Below are positions 1 through 9,267 of a stretch of DNA of 64,000 bases, in pieces. Both the position numbers and the translations under genes were made by a program. The notes under the pieces were generated by a model, which was given only the letters and a program-made list of their open reading frames with translations, did no database searches and was not told where the DNA came from. Numbering within the stretch: position 1 is the first letter of the stretch; every line of letters starts with the position of its first letter. This DNA is from Streptococcus mitis (lineage in GTDB: Bacteria; Bacillota; Bacilli; Lactobacillales; Streptococcaceae), in assembly GCF_946190275.1 (NCBI RefSeq), contig NZ_CAMHZQ010000012.1:1-64000 (forward strand), given 5' to 3'.

Positions 1-80
1 TGGGACTTTTTTTCTACACAAAAATAGGCTCCATAAGATCCATAGGGGATTTACCCACTACAAATATTATAGAGCCAATC
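1..80. repeat. Possible insertion-sequence end remnant
   Basis: Non-coding. It holds an inverted pair: GGCTCCATAA near base 28 and TTATAGAGCC near base 70-79. Such arms are typical of the terminal part of a degraded insertion sequence. No transposase reading frame is present and the window edge cuts the context, so this is an impression only. Confidence 0.3.
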
Positions 81-82
81 TA

Positions 83-108
83 AAGAGGGGGACTTCCTCT
101 CTTTTTTA
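83..108 (+). terminator. Rho-independent terminator
   Basis: AGAGG and CCTCT arms around a short G-rich loop are followed by a run of T. It insulates pgdA from whatever lies to the left. Confidence 0.5.
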
Positions 109-151
109 ATATACTATTTCCTCTAAAATAATTGAAATTATAGTTTGAATT

Positions 152-160
152 TGATATGAT
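152..160 (+). promoter_or_regulatory. Extended -10 promoter of pgdA
   Basis: TGA followed directly by TATGAT (155-160) is an extended -10 element. Six bases separate it from the ATG at 167, so the expected transcription start falls on or beside the start codon. No Shine-Dalgarno sequence is visible, so the mRNA is probably leaderless. Confidence 0.65.
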
Positions 161-166
161 GGTCTT

Positions 167-1558
167 ATGGATAAAAGTAGAGCAAAGCGTGAGAATCACG
201 ATAAGATAAGAATGAGTCTAATAGCCCTAGTAGCTATCTTCTCAGTAAGTATTTGTGTCCTTGGTTCAATAATTGGATATAAAATATACACAAAACAAAG
301 TTTTGAACAAAAGATTGAATCGCTCAAAAAAGAGAAAGATGATCAATTGAGTGAGGGAAATCAGAAGGATCATTTTCGTAAAGGACAAGCAGAAGTAATT
401 GCCTATTATCCTCTCCAAGGGGAGCAAGTGATTTCGTCTATAAAGGGAATTATGACACAGGATATTAAAGACAATCTAGAGGATAAGGAAAATCTGGTTT
501 TTTATTATACGGAGAAACAGGATTCGACTTTAAAAGGGATTGTCAACCGAAGTGTGATGAAACAAGTCTATGATTTAACTTCGTCAAAAGTTGAAGAGAC
601 TGAAAAAACTAGTCTGGCAAAAGTACATTTAACAGAAGATGGTAAACCTTTTACCCTTGATCAATTATTTTCAGATCCAAGTAAAGCCAAAGAGCAGTTG
701 TTAAAAGAAATCACCTCTTTCTTACAGGATAAGAAATTGGAGCAAGAAAAGATTGATCAAGTTGTTAAAGGCTTCTCTGACCAAGACTTGTCTGCATGGA
801 ATTTTGATTATAAGGATAGCCAAATTCTTATTTATCCGAGTCAGCCTGTTGAAAATCTGGATGAGATTGCCTTGCCAGTATCTAGTTTCTTTGAACTTAT
901 TCAGTCCTCTTATTTATTAGATAAGGATGCAGAGCTATATAAGGCTTATTATGAAAAGAAAAATCGTAAAGTAGTAGCCTTGACTTTTGATGATGGACCA
1001 AATCCTGCAACGACAAATCAAGCATTAGATACTCTTTCTAAGTATGGTATCAAGGCGACTTTCTTTGTTTTAGGTAAGAATGTTTCTGGCAATGAAGAGA
1101 TTTTGAAACGCATGAAAACAGATGGTCATGTCATTGGAAACCATAGTTGGAGCCATCCCGTTCTTTCAAAACTTTCGCTTGATGAAGCTAAAAAACAAAT
1201 TACTGATACTGAGGATGCGTTGACTAAGGTGCTGGGTTCTAGTTCAAAACTCATGCGTCCGCCTTATGGAGCCATTACAGACGACATTCGCAAAAGCTTA
1301 GATTTGAGCTTTATTATGTGGGATGTAGATAGTCTGGACTGGAAAAGTAAAAATGAAGCAGCTATTTTGACAGAAATTCAGCGTGAAGTCAAGAATGGTT
1401 CTATTATTCTCATGCATGATATCCACGCTGAGACAGTAAATGCTCTACCGAAGGTTATTGACTATTTGAAAGGGCAAGGTTATGACTTTGTAACAATTCC
1501 AGATTTGTTAGATACTCGTCTTAAACCTCACCAACTCTATTACGACCGCAATCAATAA
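167..1558 (+). CDS. pgdA: Peptidoglycan N-acetylglucosamine deacetylase
   Basis: Removes acetyl groups from N-acetylglucosamine in peptidoglycan, which lowers lysozyme sensitivity. The protein has 463 residues, the length of pneumococcal PgdA. A single N-terminal membrane segment (about 17-39) anchors it with the enzyme outside. A middle region precedes the NodB polysaccharide-deacetylase domain (about 265-455). Catalytic and metal residues are in place: D275 and D276 in TFDDGPNP, H326 and H330 in NHSWSH, the RPPYGA loop, and H417 in LMHDIH. It stands alone between terminators. The start sits directly behind an extended -10 element with no ribosome-binding site. Confidence 0.96.
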   Translation: MDKSRAKRENHDKIRMSLIALVAIFSVSICVLGSIIGYKIYTKQSFEQKIESLKKEKDDQLSEGNQKDHFRKGQAEVIAYYPLQGEQVISSIKGIMTQDIKDNLEDKENLVFYYTEKQDSTLKGIVNRSVMKQVYDLTSSKVEETEKTSLAKVHLTEDGKPFTLDQLFSDPSKAKEQLLKEITSFLQDKKLEQEKIDQVVKGFSDQDLSAWNFDYKDSQILIYPSQPVENLDEIALPVSSFFELIQSSYLLDKDAELYKAYYEKKNRKVVALTFDDGPNPATTNQALDTLSKYGIKATFFVLGKNVSGNEEILKRMKTDGHVIGNHSWSHPVLSKLSLDEAKKQITDTEDALTKVLGSSSKLMRPPYGAITDDIRKSLDLSFIMWDVDSLDWKSKNEAAILTEIQREVKNGSIILMHDIHAETVNALPKVIDYLKGQGYDFVTIPDLLDTRLKPHQLYYDRNQ

Positions 1559-1563
1559 TACAC

Positions 1564-1613
1564 AAAATCTAAAGAGAAAAGTTTTCCTTGAAAATTTGCC
1601 TCTTTGGATTTTC
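1564..1613 (+). terminator. Terminator after pgdA
   Basis: AAATCTAAAGAG pairs with CTCTTTGGATTT across a 24-base loop, and the right arm runs into T-rich sequence. It separates pgdA from the reductase. Confidence 0.55.
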
Positions 1614-1634
1614 TTCTCATAGAAAGGAAAAATA

Positions 1635-2477
1635 ATGAAATCTTACACTTTAAATAATGGTGTTCCAATTCCAGTTCTAGGATTTGGAACCTGGAAAGCT
1701 GAAAATGGAGAGATTGCCTATCAAGCTGTCCTAGAGGCTTTAAAGGCAGGCTATCGCCATATCGATACGGCAGCGATTTATAAAAATGAAGAAAGCGTTG
1801 GTCGTGCCATTCAAGATAGTGGTATTCCGAGGGAGGAAATTTTTGTAACCAGTAAATTGTGGAATACAAATCACAACTATGAGCAAGCTCGTCAAGCTTT
1901 TGAAGAGTCTTTAGCGAAGTTGGGCTTGGATTATTTGGATCTGTATTTGATTCATTGGCCGAACCCAAAACCGCTTAGAGAAAATGACCAATGGAAAATC
2001 CGAAATGCGAAAGTTTGGAGAGCGATGGAGGAGCTTTATCAAGAAGGTAAAATCCGTGCTATTGGGGTTAGTAATTTCCTTCCCCATCATTTGGATGCCT
2101 TGTTTGAAACGGCAAAAATTCTTCCAGCGGTCAATCAAATCCGCTTGGCGCCAGGTGTGTATCAAGAGGAAGTCGTAGCTTACTGTAGAGAAAAAGGAAT
2201 TTTATTGGAAGCTTGGGGACCTTTTGGTCAGGGAGAATTGTTTGATAGCAAGCAAGTCCAAGAAATCGCAGCAAATCACGGAAAGTCTGTTGCTCAAATA
2301 GCCTTGGTCTGGAGCTTGGCAGAAGGATTTTTACCACTTCCAAAATCTGTCACAGCTTCTCGTATTCAGGCTAATCTTGATTGCTTTGGAATTGAGCTGA
2401 GTCACGAGGAGCGAAAAACCTTAAAAACGATAGCTGTTCAGTCTGGTGCTCCACGAGTTGATGATATGGATTTCTAG
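1635..2477 (+). CDS. Aldo/keto reductase
   Basis: NADPH-dependent carbonyl reductase of the aldo/keto reductase superfamily, closest in appearance to the 2,5-diketo-gluconate reductase-like group. At 280 residues it is a full-length TIM barrel. Family signatures: GFGTWK near the N-terminus, RHIDTAAIYKNEESVG with the catalytic Asp and Tyr, TSKLWN with the catalytic Lys, LIHWPNP with the catalytic His, and GVSNF. An AGAAAGGA ribosome-binding site precedes the ATG. The physiological substrate cannot be told from sequence. It is cytoplasmic, with no signal peptide. Confidence 0.92.
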   Translation: MKSYTLNNGVPIPVLGFGTWKAENGEIAYQAVLEALKAGYRHIDTAAIYKNEESVGRAIQDSGIPREEIFVTSKLWNTNHNYEQARQAFEESLAKLGLDYLDLYLIHWPNPKPLRENDQWKIRNAKVWRAMEELYQEGKIRAIGVSNFLPHHLDALFETAKILPAVNQIRLAPGVYQEEVVAYCREKGILLEAWGPFGQGELFDSKQVQEIAANHGKSVAQIALVWSLAEGFLPLPKSVTASRIQANLDCFGIELSHEERKTLKTIAVQSGAPRVDDMDF

Positions 2478-2493
2478 AAAATCATAAAAAGAA

Positions 2494-2522
2494 TTGTACA
2501 TTGTTCTAATTTTTGATATAAT
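2494..2522 (+). promoter_or_regulatory. Promoter of the glycine T-box operon
   Basis: TTGTAC (2494-2499), a 17-base spacer and TATAAT (2517-2522) make a good sigma-A promoter. Transcription should begin near 2529, at the start of the T-box leader. Confidence 0.75.
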
Positions 2523-2528
2523 AGTCAG

Positions 2529-2715
2529 CAGGAAAGAAAGTCTTATGGCGTTCTTCAAGCGAGCTTGGGATAGTGGGAGCCAAGTAGGGCAAAATAAAGA
2601 ACTGGCGCTTTCTGTAGTATTTTCAAAAACAATGAAGTAATAAATTAGGGTGGAACCGCGTTTCTGACGCCCCTAGGTTAAATCAACCTAGGATTGTCGG
2701 ACGCGGTTCTTTTGC
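2529..2715 (+). promoter_or_regulatory. T-box riboswitch, glycine-specific
   Basis: A leader RNA that reads uncharged tRNA and controls transcription termination. The conserved T-box sequence AGGGTGGAACCGCG is at 2647-2660. It can form either the antiterminator or, by pairing AACCGCG with CGCGGTT, the terminator that ends in TTCTTTTG near 2712. An upstream stem I region contains a candidate GGC specifier at 2604-2606. Glycine specificity is inferred from that triplet and from glyQ and glyS downstream. The first gene after the leader is not a synthetase but an unknown metalloprotease-like gene. Confidence 0.93.
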
Positions 2716-2749
2716 TTATTCAGTCTATTGTGTGAAAGAAAGGAGAGAC

Positions 2750-3511
2750 GTGGAAAACCTTTATCTTGTAAAAGACGATAGTCAACTAGCTGCATTTCGT
2801 GAGTTTGTAGTAAGAAATACTGAAAAGTTGAAAGATTATCAATCTTTTTTAAAGAATGAACTTGCAGTCTGTGATTTACCGCAAGCCGTTATTTGGTCAA
2901 GTTTTAATGCTGCTACACAGATTATTAGGGAAAGTGCTGTTCCAGCCTATACAAATAATAGACGAATGGTTATGACGCCTGATTTAGCTGTTTGGAAAGA
3001 GTTGTATTTGTATCAGTTGATGGACTACGAGTGTTCTCAGCAAACTCAAGCAATAGAAAGTCACTATCATTCTTTATCTGAAAATTTCCTCTTACAGATT
3101 GTAGGACATGAGTTAGCTCATTGGTCGGAGCATTTTTTAGATGATTTTGATGGTTATGACTCTTATATCTGGTTCGAAGAGGGGATGGTTGAATATATTA
3201 GTCGAAAGTATTTCTTGACAGAAGAGGAATTTCAAGAGGAAAAAATTTGTAATCAATCTCTCGTAGAACTTTTTCAGAAGAAGTATGGTTGGCATTCATT
3301 GAATGATTTTGGTTCTTCGACTTATGATAAGAACTATGCAAGTATTTTTTACGAATACTGGCGTAGTTTTTTGACAATAGATAAGTTGGTAGAAAATCTA
3401 GGTAGTGTACAAGCGGTCTTCGATTCTTATCATTTATGGGCAAATACAGATAAAACTCTTCCCTTGTTAAATTGGTTTGTTCAGCAGAAATTAATTGAAA
3501 AAGAAATATAA
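2750..3511 (+). CDS. HELAH zinc-metalloprotease-like protein of unknown role
   Basis: I do not recognise the gene. The GTG at 2750 is preferred because AAAGGAGAG lies just upstream; an earlier in-frame GTG at 2732 has no ribosome-binding site. The 253-residue product has no signal peptide and carries VGHELAHWSEHF, a HExxH zinc-binding motif, followed by WFEEGMVEYISRKY. The downstream glutamate resembles a gluzincin third ligand. It is the first gene behind the glycine T-box and ends 200 bases before glyQ, so it should be made when glycine-tRNA is uncharged. A peptidase releasing amino acids would fit, but that is inference. Confidence 0.75.
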   Translation: MENLYLVKDDSQLAAFREFVVRNTEKLKDYQSFLKNELAVCDLPQAVIWSSFNAATQIIRESAVPAYTNNRRMVMTPDLAVWKELYLYQLMDYECSQQTQAIESHYHSLSENFLLQIVGHELAHWSEHFLDDFDGYDSYIWFEEGMVEYISRKYFLTEEEFQEEKICNQSLVELFQKKYGWHSLNDFGSSTYDKNYASIFYEYWRSFLTIDKLVENLGSVQAVFDSYHLWANTDKTLPLLNWFVQQKLIEKEI

Positions 3512-3529
3512 AAACTAAAGGAGTAAACA

Positions 3530-3607
3530 ATGTCTAAGAAATTGACTTTTCACTGCGTCAGTGGCAGAGACCTCCTTACAGTCGGATTGCCTCACGCTCA
3601 GCACTAG
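3530..3607 (+). other. Duplicated glyQ start: 25-codon decoy reading frame
   Basis: AAAGGAGTAAACA and an ATG open a 25-codon frame starting MSKKLTF, the same seven residues as GlyQ, then diverging and stopping at 3605. The true glyQ ribosome-binding site and first codons recur at about 3700-3731 with a few mismatches. The 150 bases between them contain hairpins: GCTCAG/CTGAGC, and GTCTTGCCTCG against CGAGGCAGAC. This looks like an old insertion that duplicated the gene start. Whether the short frame is translated is unknown. Confidence 0.6.
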
Positions 3608-3710
3608 AGTGCCTGAGCTAGACGCAGTACTAACTCGTCTTGCCTCGTATGATCGACGAGGCAGACTCGTGTCGCAAGTAATTTATAGAAAATAGAAAAA
3701 GGAGTAAATA

Positions 3711-4628
3711 ATGTCTAAAAAATTGACTTTCCAGGAAATCATCCTTACTTTGCAACAATTTTGGAATGACCAAGGTTGTATGCTTATGCAGGCTTATGAT
3801 AATGAAAAAGGTGCGGGGACAATGAGTCCTTACACTTTCCTTCGTGCTATTGGACCTGAGCCATGGAATGCGGCTTATGTAGAGCCATCACGTCGTCCTG
3901 CTGACGGTCGTTACGGGGAAAATCCTAACCGCCTTTACCAACACCATCAATTTCAAGTGGTTATGAAGCCTTCTCCATCAAATATTCAAGAACTGTACCT
4001 TGAGTCTCTGGAAAAATTGGGTATCAATCCATTGGAACACGATATTCGTTTCGTTGAAGACAACTGGGAAAATCCATCTACTGGTTCAGCTGGTCTTGGT
4101 TGGGAAGTTTGGCTTGATGGGATGGAAATCACTCAGTTCACTTATTTCCAACAAGTCGGTGGATTGGCAACTGGTCCTGTGACTGCGGAAGTTACCTATG
4201 GTTTGGAGCGTTTGGCTTCTTACATTCAAGAAGTAGACTCTGTCTATGATATCGAGTGGGCTGATGGTGTAAAATACGGAGAAATTTTTATCCAGCCTGA
4301 GTACGAGCATTCAAAATATTCATTTGAAATTTCGGACCAAGAGATGTTGCTGGAAAACTTTGATAAGTTTGAAAAAGAAGCTGGTCGTGCTTTGGAAGAA
4401 GGCTTGGTTCACCCTGCCTATGACTATGTTCTCAAATGTTCACACACCTTTAACCTGCTTGACGCGCGCGGTGCCGTATCTGTAACTGAACGCGCTGGCT
4501 ATATCGCTCGTATCCGTAACTTGGCCCGTGTCGTAGCTAAAACCTTTGTCGCAGAACGCAAACGCCTAGGTTACCCACTTTTAGATGAAGCAACACGAGC
4601 TAAACTCTTAGCAGAAGACGCAGAATAG
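3711..4628 (+). CDS. glyQ: Glycyl-tRNA synthetase alpha subunit
   Basis: Catalytic alpha chain of the bacterial alpha2beta2 glycyl-tRNA synthetase, which charges tRNA-Gly with glycine in the cytoplasm. The 305 residues match the family length. The class II fold is recognisable from the N-terminal [13 protein letters not shown], the [22 protein letters not shown] segment, and motif 3-like [10 protein letters not shown]. An AAAGGAG site precedes the ATG. It lies in the glycine T-box operon and is separated from glyS by 259 bases of structured spacer. Confidence 0.97.
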   Translation: MSKKLTFQEIILTLQQFWNDQGCMLMQAYDNEKGAGTMSPYTFLRAIGPEPWNAAYVEPSRRPADGRYGENPNRLYQHHQFQVVMKPSPSNIQELYLESLEKLGINPLEHDIRFVEDNWENPSTGSAGLGWEVWLDGMEITQFTYFQQVGGLATGPVTAEVTYGLERLASYIQEVDSVYDIEWADGVKYGEIFIQPEYEHSKYSFEISDQEMLLENFDKFEKEAGRALEEGLVHPAYDYVLKCSHTFNLLDARGAVSVTERAGYIARIRNLARVVAKTFVAERKRLGYPLLDEATRAKLLAEDAE

Positions 4629-4695
4629 TGAGTAATACTGTGCTCTAAAATCGTTAGAGGCAAGTCGAAGACTTGCTAGAGGGATATGTACCGCC

Positions 4696-4840
4696 GTACT
4701 GTTATGTGGGGATTTTTGAAACCTTAGGTTCAAAAATCAGTCAGCTAAATCCACTTTGATGAGACTGTTGGAAATCTTGATCAATTTTGCATTAGATTTC
4801 CATACAGACTCACAAAGTTAGTTAGCGACGTCCCCAGTAC
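4696..4840. repeat. Nested inverted-repeat element between glyQ and glyS
   Basis: The spacer folds as a multi-arm structure. Outer arms are GTACT/AGTAC and GGGGA/TCCCC. Inside lies a hairpin GATTTTTGAA/TTCAAAAATC. Next come GCTAA/TTAGC and CTTTG/CAAAG, enclosing a long imperfect hairpin around GGAAATCT/AGATTTCC. It has no open reading frame and is not BOX. It could be a small mobile repeat or an RNA element affecting the glyQ to glyS ratio. Confidence 0.6.
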
Positions 4841-4887
4841 CTAAGGTGCATATCAAAAAAGATTGAAGAAAATGTAAAGGAAAAAAC

Positions 4888-6924
4888 ATGACAAAAAACT
4901 TATTAGTAGAACTCGGTCTTGAAGAATTACCAGCCTATGTTGTCACACCAAGTGAAAAACAACTAGGCGAAAAAATGGCAACCTTCCTCAAGGAAAACCG
5001 CCTGTCTTTTGAAGCTATTCAAACCTTCTCAACACCACGTCGTTTGGCTGTTCGTGTGACTGGTCTTGCAGACAAACAATCTGATTTGACAGAAGATTTT
5101 AAGGGGCCAGCAAAGAAAATTGCATTGGATAGTGATGGAAACTTCACCAAAGCAGCTCAAGGATTTGTTCGTGGAAAAGGATTGACTGTTGAAGACATCG
5201 AATTCCGTGAAATCAAGGGTGAAGAATATGTCTATGTCACTAAGGAAGAAATTGGTCAAGCAGTTGAAGCCATTGTTCCTGGTGTTGTAGATGTTTTGAA
5301 GTCATTGACTTTCCCTGTCAGCATGCACTGGGCTGGCAATAGCTTTGAATACATCCGCCCTGTTCACACTTTAACTGTTCTTTTAGATGAAGAAGAGTTT
5401 GATTTGGATTTCCTTGATATCAAGGGAGGTCGTGTGAGCCGTGGCCATCGTTTCTTAGGACAAGAAACCAAGATTCAGTCAGCTTTGAGCTATGAAGAAG
5501 ACCTTCGTCGTCAGTTTGTAATCGCAGATCCACGTGAACGTGAGCAAATGATTGTTGACCAAATCAAAGCAATCGAAACTGAGCATGGTGTACATATCGA
5601 AATTGATGCTGATTTGCTGAATGAAGTCTTGAACTTGGTTGAATACCCAACTGCCTTCATGGGAAGTTTTGATGCCAAATACCTTGACGTTCCAGAAGAA
5701 GTTTTGGTGACTTCAATGAAAGAGCACCAACGTTACTTTGTTGTTCGTGATCAAGATGGAAAACTCTTGCCAAACTTCATTTCTGTTCGTAATGGAAATG
5801 CAGAGCATTTGGAAAATGTCATCAAAGGAAATGAAAAAGTTTTGGTAGCCCGCTTGGAAGACGGTGAATTCTTCTGGCGTGAAGATCAAAAATTGGTCAT
5901 TTCAGATCTTGTTGAAAAATTAAACAATGTGACTTTCCATGAGAAAATTGGTTCCCTTCGTGAACACATGATTCGTACTGGTCAGATTGCTATTCTCTTG
6001 GCAGAAAAAGCAGGCTTGTCAGCTGATGAAACAGTTGACCTAGCCCGTGCAGCAGCCATTTACAAGTTTGACTTGTTGACAGGTATGGTTGGTGAATTTG
6101 ACGAGCTCCAAGGAATTATGGGGGAGAAATATGCCCTTCTTGCTGGTGAAACTCCAGCAGTGGCAGCTGCTATTCGTGAACACTACATGCCTACATCAGC
6201 TGAAGGGGAACTTCCAGAGAGCAAGGTCGGCGCAGTTCTAGCCATTGCAGATAAATTGGATACGATTTTGAGTTTCTTCTCAGTAGGCTTGATTCCATCA
6301 GGTTCTAATGACCCTTATGCTCTTCGTCGCGCGACCCAAGGTGTGGTTCGTATCTTAGATGCCTTTGGTTGGCACATTGCTATGGATGAGTTGATTGATA
6401 GCCTTTATGCTTTAACATTTGACAGCTTGACTTATGAAAATAAGGCAGAGGTTATGGACTTTATCAAGGCTCGTGTTGATAAAATGATGGGTTCAACTCC
6501 AAAAGATATCAAGGAAGCAGTTCTTGCAGGATCAAACTTTGTTGTGGCGGAAATGTTGGAAGCAGCAAGTGCTCTTGTAGAAGCAAGCAAAGAAGAAGAC
6601 TTCAAACCATCTGTCGAATCACTTTCTCGTGCCTTCAACTTGGCTGAGAAGGCAGAAGGAGTTGCTGCAGTTGATTCAGCACTATTTGAGAATGACCAAG
6701 AAAAAGCTTTGGCAGAAGCTGAAGAATCACTCGTTTTGTCAGGGACTGTAAGTCAACAATTGAAACAACTCTTTGCTCTTAGCCCAGTCATCGATGCCTT
6801 CTTTGAGAATACCATGGTTATGGCTGAAGACGAGGCAGTCCGTCAAAATCGTTTGGCTATCTTGTCTCATTTAACTCAAAAAGCATCTAAGCTTGCTCGT
6901 TTTAACCAAATTAATACTAAATAA
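4888..6924 (+). CDS. glyS: Glycyl-tRNA synthetase beta subunit
   Basis: Beta chain of the alpha2beta2 glycyl-tRNA synthetase, which recognises and binds tRNA-Gly. The protein has 678 residues, the normal length, opening [19 protein letters not shown], the family's hallmark start. An HD-like middle region and a C-terminal anticodon-binding domain (about 560-678) are expected from the family. It sits downstream of glyQ and is likely co-transcribed with it. A TAAAGGA site precedes the ATG. Confidence 0.97.
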   Translation: MTKNLLVELGLEELPAYVVTPSEKQLGEKMATFLKENRLSFEAIQTFSTPRRLAVRVTGLADKQSDLTEDFKGPAKKIALDSDGNFTKAAQGFVRGKGLTVEDIEFREIKGEEYVYVTKEEIGQAVEAIVPGVVDVLKSLTFPVSMHWAGNSFEYIRPVHTLTVLLDEEEFDLDFLDIKGGRVSRGHRFLGQETKIQSALSYEEDLRRQFVIADPREREQMIVDQIKAIETEHGVHIEIDADLLNEVLNLVEYPTAFMGSFDAKYLDVPEEVLVTSMKEHQRYFVVRDQDGKLLPNFISVRNGNAEHLENVIKGNEKVLVARLEDGEFFWREDQKLVISDLVEKLNNVTFHEKIGSLREHMIRTGQIAILLAEKAGLSADETVDLARAAAIYKFDLLTGMVGEFDELQGIMGEKYALLAGETPAVAAAIREHYMPTSAEGELPESKVGAVLAIADKLDTILSFFSVGLIPSGSNDPYALRRATQGVVRILDAFGWHIAMDELIDSLYALTFDSLTYENKAEVMDFIKARVDKMMGSTPKDIKEAVLAGSNFVVAEMLEAASALVEASKEEDFKPSVESLSRAFNLAEKAEGVAAVDSALFENDQEKALAEAEESLVLSGTVSQQLKQLFALSPVIDAFFENTMVMAEDEAVRQNRLAILSHLTQKASKLARFNQINTK

Positions 6925-6965
6925 AATTTGATAAACGGACTTTATCTTATCACAAAGGAGAAGAA

Positions 6966-7223
6966 ATGGATCCGAAAAAAATTGCTCGTATCAACGAGCT
7001 TGCTAAAAAGAAAAAAGCAGAAGGCTTGACCCCAGAAGAAAAAGTGGAACAAGCTAAACTACGTGAGGAGTATATCGAAGGTTATCGTCGCGCTGTTCGT
7101 CACCACATTGAAGGAATCAAAATTGTGGATGAAGAAGGAAATGATGTTACACCAGAAAAACTACGCCAAGTACAACGTGAAAAAGGTTTACACGGTCGTA
7201 GTCTCGATGATCCAAATTCATAA
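6966..7223 (+). CDS. DUF896 family small cytosolic protein
   Basis: The 85 residues match the DUF896 (YnzC-like) family of small helical Firmicute proteins. The hallmark starts with [18 protein letters not shown] and continues through [20 protein letters not shown]. The family's biochemical role is unclear. It follows glyS by 41 bases behind AAAGGAG and probably belongs to the same transcript, which ends at the hairpin near 7266. Confidence 0.88.
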   Translation: MDPKKIARINELAKKKKAEGLTPEEKVEQAKLREEYIEGYRRAVRHHIEGIKIVDEEGNDVTPEKLRQVQREKGLHGRSLDDPNS

Positions 7224-7265
7224 TAAGTATTCTTTCTTTTAACAAAGATAGGTGAAATAATAATC

Positions 7266-7300
7266 AAAAGACTAGCAGTTTGTGTCTGCTAGTCTTTTTT
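7266..7300 (+). terminator. Terminator of the glyQS operon
   Basis: AAAAGACTAGCAG and CTGCTAGTCTTTTTT form a strong stem with a T-run. The A-run on the left also lets it work for the converging minus-strand operon. Confidence 0.85.
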
Positions 7301-7339
7301 AACTAAAAAAGGAACCGTTAATGGTTCCTAAAACTGTTA

Positions 7340-8584
7340 TTAGTTACTTGCGCCAGATGTAGCGTCTGCGCCACCACCGTGGCCTCCAGCATCACCTGAA
7401 TCTGAAGCTCCAGATGTAGCATCTGCATCGCCGTGACCATGTCCGCCAGCAGAAGCTGCAGCATTTCCACCAACTAGACGTTGACCAGTAGAATTGAGGT
7501 ACCAATCAAGCCATGGTTGGAAGTTGAAGACTATTTCGTTGATACCAGCGTATGATCCATCAGGATAGTACATAGCTTGATAGTTGTGAGTATTGATAAC
7601 CCCTGCAGGAGATCCAGGAACAATTGTACGAACATATTCTTGATCACCATTACGTAGTACACCGACAACCCACTCAACATTTTTCATACGTCCACCGGGA
7701 AGTGAGTTATGGACAGTTGAGAGACGGTTACCAGATTGAGATGGTACACGTTTAGCAAACATGGTGTTTGGATCTTGGTGAACATTATTGTAGTATAAGA
7801 ATTGGTTGTTATCATCTGCATAGGTCAACTCAAATGGCATTGCTTTCAAGAACATATCGATTTGGTTAACAGTTAAGATACCATGATCTAGTTTGACATA
7901 GGTATCACCTGAAACCGCACCAGTAATTTCAGCAACTTTTTCAACCCATTCTGGATCATCGGGATCAACTTCTGTGATTGTGGTAGCAATTGGTCTGCCA
8001 CAATCCAAATCTTCTGGTTCAATTGGTTTTGGTTTTTTCAATTTTGAAACAACTCCTACATATTTTACAAAATTATCCAAGCAAGTTTCGAGGAATTTAA
8101 CTGTTCCGTCATTTGTAATATTCCCATCAACATCAAAGGCTTCCTTAGCTTTACCAAGAAGGAATTCGTTTCCAGGAAGTGTATAGGCATTGACACCTGG
8201 AGCGTCAAGAATCTTACGAAGGTGAACTTGGGCACGAGAAGTACCTTGGTCGTAGTAAGAAGCACCCACAATCATGACTGGTTTGTTTTCAAATGGATGA
8301 ACTTCATATGAAAGCCATTCAAGAACAGATTTAAGAGAAGCTGAGATTGTGTGGTTGTGCTCAGGGGTAGCGATAATGACACCATCAGCACGTGTAATTC
8401 TGTTATACAAGAGACGCAATTGGAAACTTTCGTCCCATTTTTCGTCTTGGTTAAACATTGGAACTTCGTCAATTTCAAGAACTTCTAATTCAAATTTGAG
8501 TTTGAAGTGACGGCGGATAAATTCCAAGAGTTTACGGTTATATGATTGATCGTAGTTTGATCCTACAAGTCCAACAAATTTCAT
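7340..8584 (-). CDS. Flavin reductase-PAS fusion with double flavinylation tail
   Basis: A 414-residue NADPH-dependent FMN reductase-type protein. Residues 1-180 form a flavodoxin-like domain paralogous to the neighbouring 201-residue protein (shared ADGVII.TPE, LSY, GASY, SRAQ.. LR.IL.AP). Residues about 235-355 resemble the PAS-like part of DUF438 proteins (LTVNQIDMFLKAMPFELTYAD, then FNFQPWLDWY). Residues 372-414 are a Gly/Ala/His-rich tail with DATSGAS twice, at 388-394 and 407-413. That matches the DxxSGA[ST] sequence on which ApbE attaches FMN covalently (at the last residue). apbE lies in the same operon. There is no signal peptide, so this is a cytosolic flavinylated oxidoreductase. 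Its electron acceptor is unknown. Confidence 0.85.
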   Translation of the reverse strand: MKFVGLVGSNYDQSYNRKLLEFIRRHFKLKFELEVLEIDEVPMFNQDEKWDESFQLRLLYNRITRADGVIIATPEHNHTISASLKSVLEWLSYEVHPFENKPVMIVGASYYDQGTSRAQVHLRKILDAPGVNAYTLPGNEFLLGKAKEAFDVDGNITNDGTVKFLETCLDNFVKYVGVVSKLKKPKPIEPEDLDCGRPIATTITEVDPDDPEWVEKVAEITGAVSGDTYVKLDHGILTVNQIDMFLKAMPFELTYADDNNQFLYYNNVHQDPNTMFAKRVPSQSGNRLSTVHNSLPGGRMKNVEWVVGVLRNGDQEYVRTIVPGSPAGVINTHNYQAMYYPDGSYAGINEIVFNFQPWLDWYLNSTGQRLVGGNAAASAGGHGHGDADATSGASDSGDAGGHGGGADATSGASN

Positions 8585-8602
8585 TCTTTTTGGTCTCCTA
8601 TC

Positions 8603-9208
8603 TTACAAATTTTCCCAGTCAAAGTCTTCAGCATCTTTGCGAAGTAGTTCTTGTGCGTTGCGCAATTTTTCTGTAATTTTTACAAAGATACGGAAGTCGT
8701 CAAAAGTGGCATCCAATTTTTTAATAACATCAAGGTCAACCAAGTCGCCACTTGGGTTAAAGGCTTGAAGAGAGTGTGAAAGCAAGAATTCATCTGGAAG
8801 GACACTTGCTTTGATTTCTGGTGCGTTTAAGATTTGGCGAAGTTGTAATTGGGCGCGTGATGAACCAAGTGTACCGTAAGAAGCACCTGTAATCATGATT
8901 GATTTGTTCAAAAGTGGATAGATACCATAAGACAACCAAGCAAGAGCGCTCATCAAAACAGCTGGGATAGAGTGGTCATACTCAGGAGTACCGATAATAA
9001 CGCCATCAGCCTCTTCGATTTTAGCAGCAATTTCCAAAATTTCAGCAGGTACTTGCTTGTCAGCTGGCTTGTTAAAGACAGGGATATCCTTGATTTCAAC
9101 AAGTTCAATTTCAGCTTTGTCAGCAAAGTGTTTTTGCATGTATTGAAGCAATTGACGGTTTGTAGAACGTTTTGAATTTGTTCCAACAATAGCAATAAGT
9201 TTTAACAT
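8603..9208 (-). CDS. NADPH-dependent FMN reductase
   Basis: A 201-residue flavodoxin-fold oxidoreductase of the FMN_red family. IVGTNSKRSTNRQLLQ is the phosphate loop, followed by ADGVIIGTPEYDHSIP and ITGASYGTLGSSRAQ, all FMN-contact segments. It is 18 bases upstream of its larger paralogue and downstream of apbE on the same strand. It could supply reducing equivalents or reduced flavin to the flavinylated partner; that role is inferred from context. GAAAGGA precedes the ATG. Confidence 0.88.
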   Translation of the reverse strand: MLKLIAIVGTNSKRSTNRQLLQYMQKHFADKAEIELVEIKDIPVFNKPADKQVPAEILEIAAKIEEADGVIIGTPEYDHSIPAVLMSALAWLSYGIYPLLNKSIMITGASYGTLGSSRAQLQLRQILNAPEIKASVLPDEFLLSHSLQAFNPSGDLVDLDVIKKLDATFDDFRIFVKITEKLRNAQELLRKDAEDFDWENL

Positions 9209-9267
9209 GAGATTTCCTTTCTCTTTTTACATAATACGATTTTAAAACTCCATTGAAACAGTTGTCT

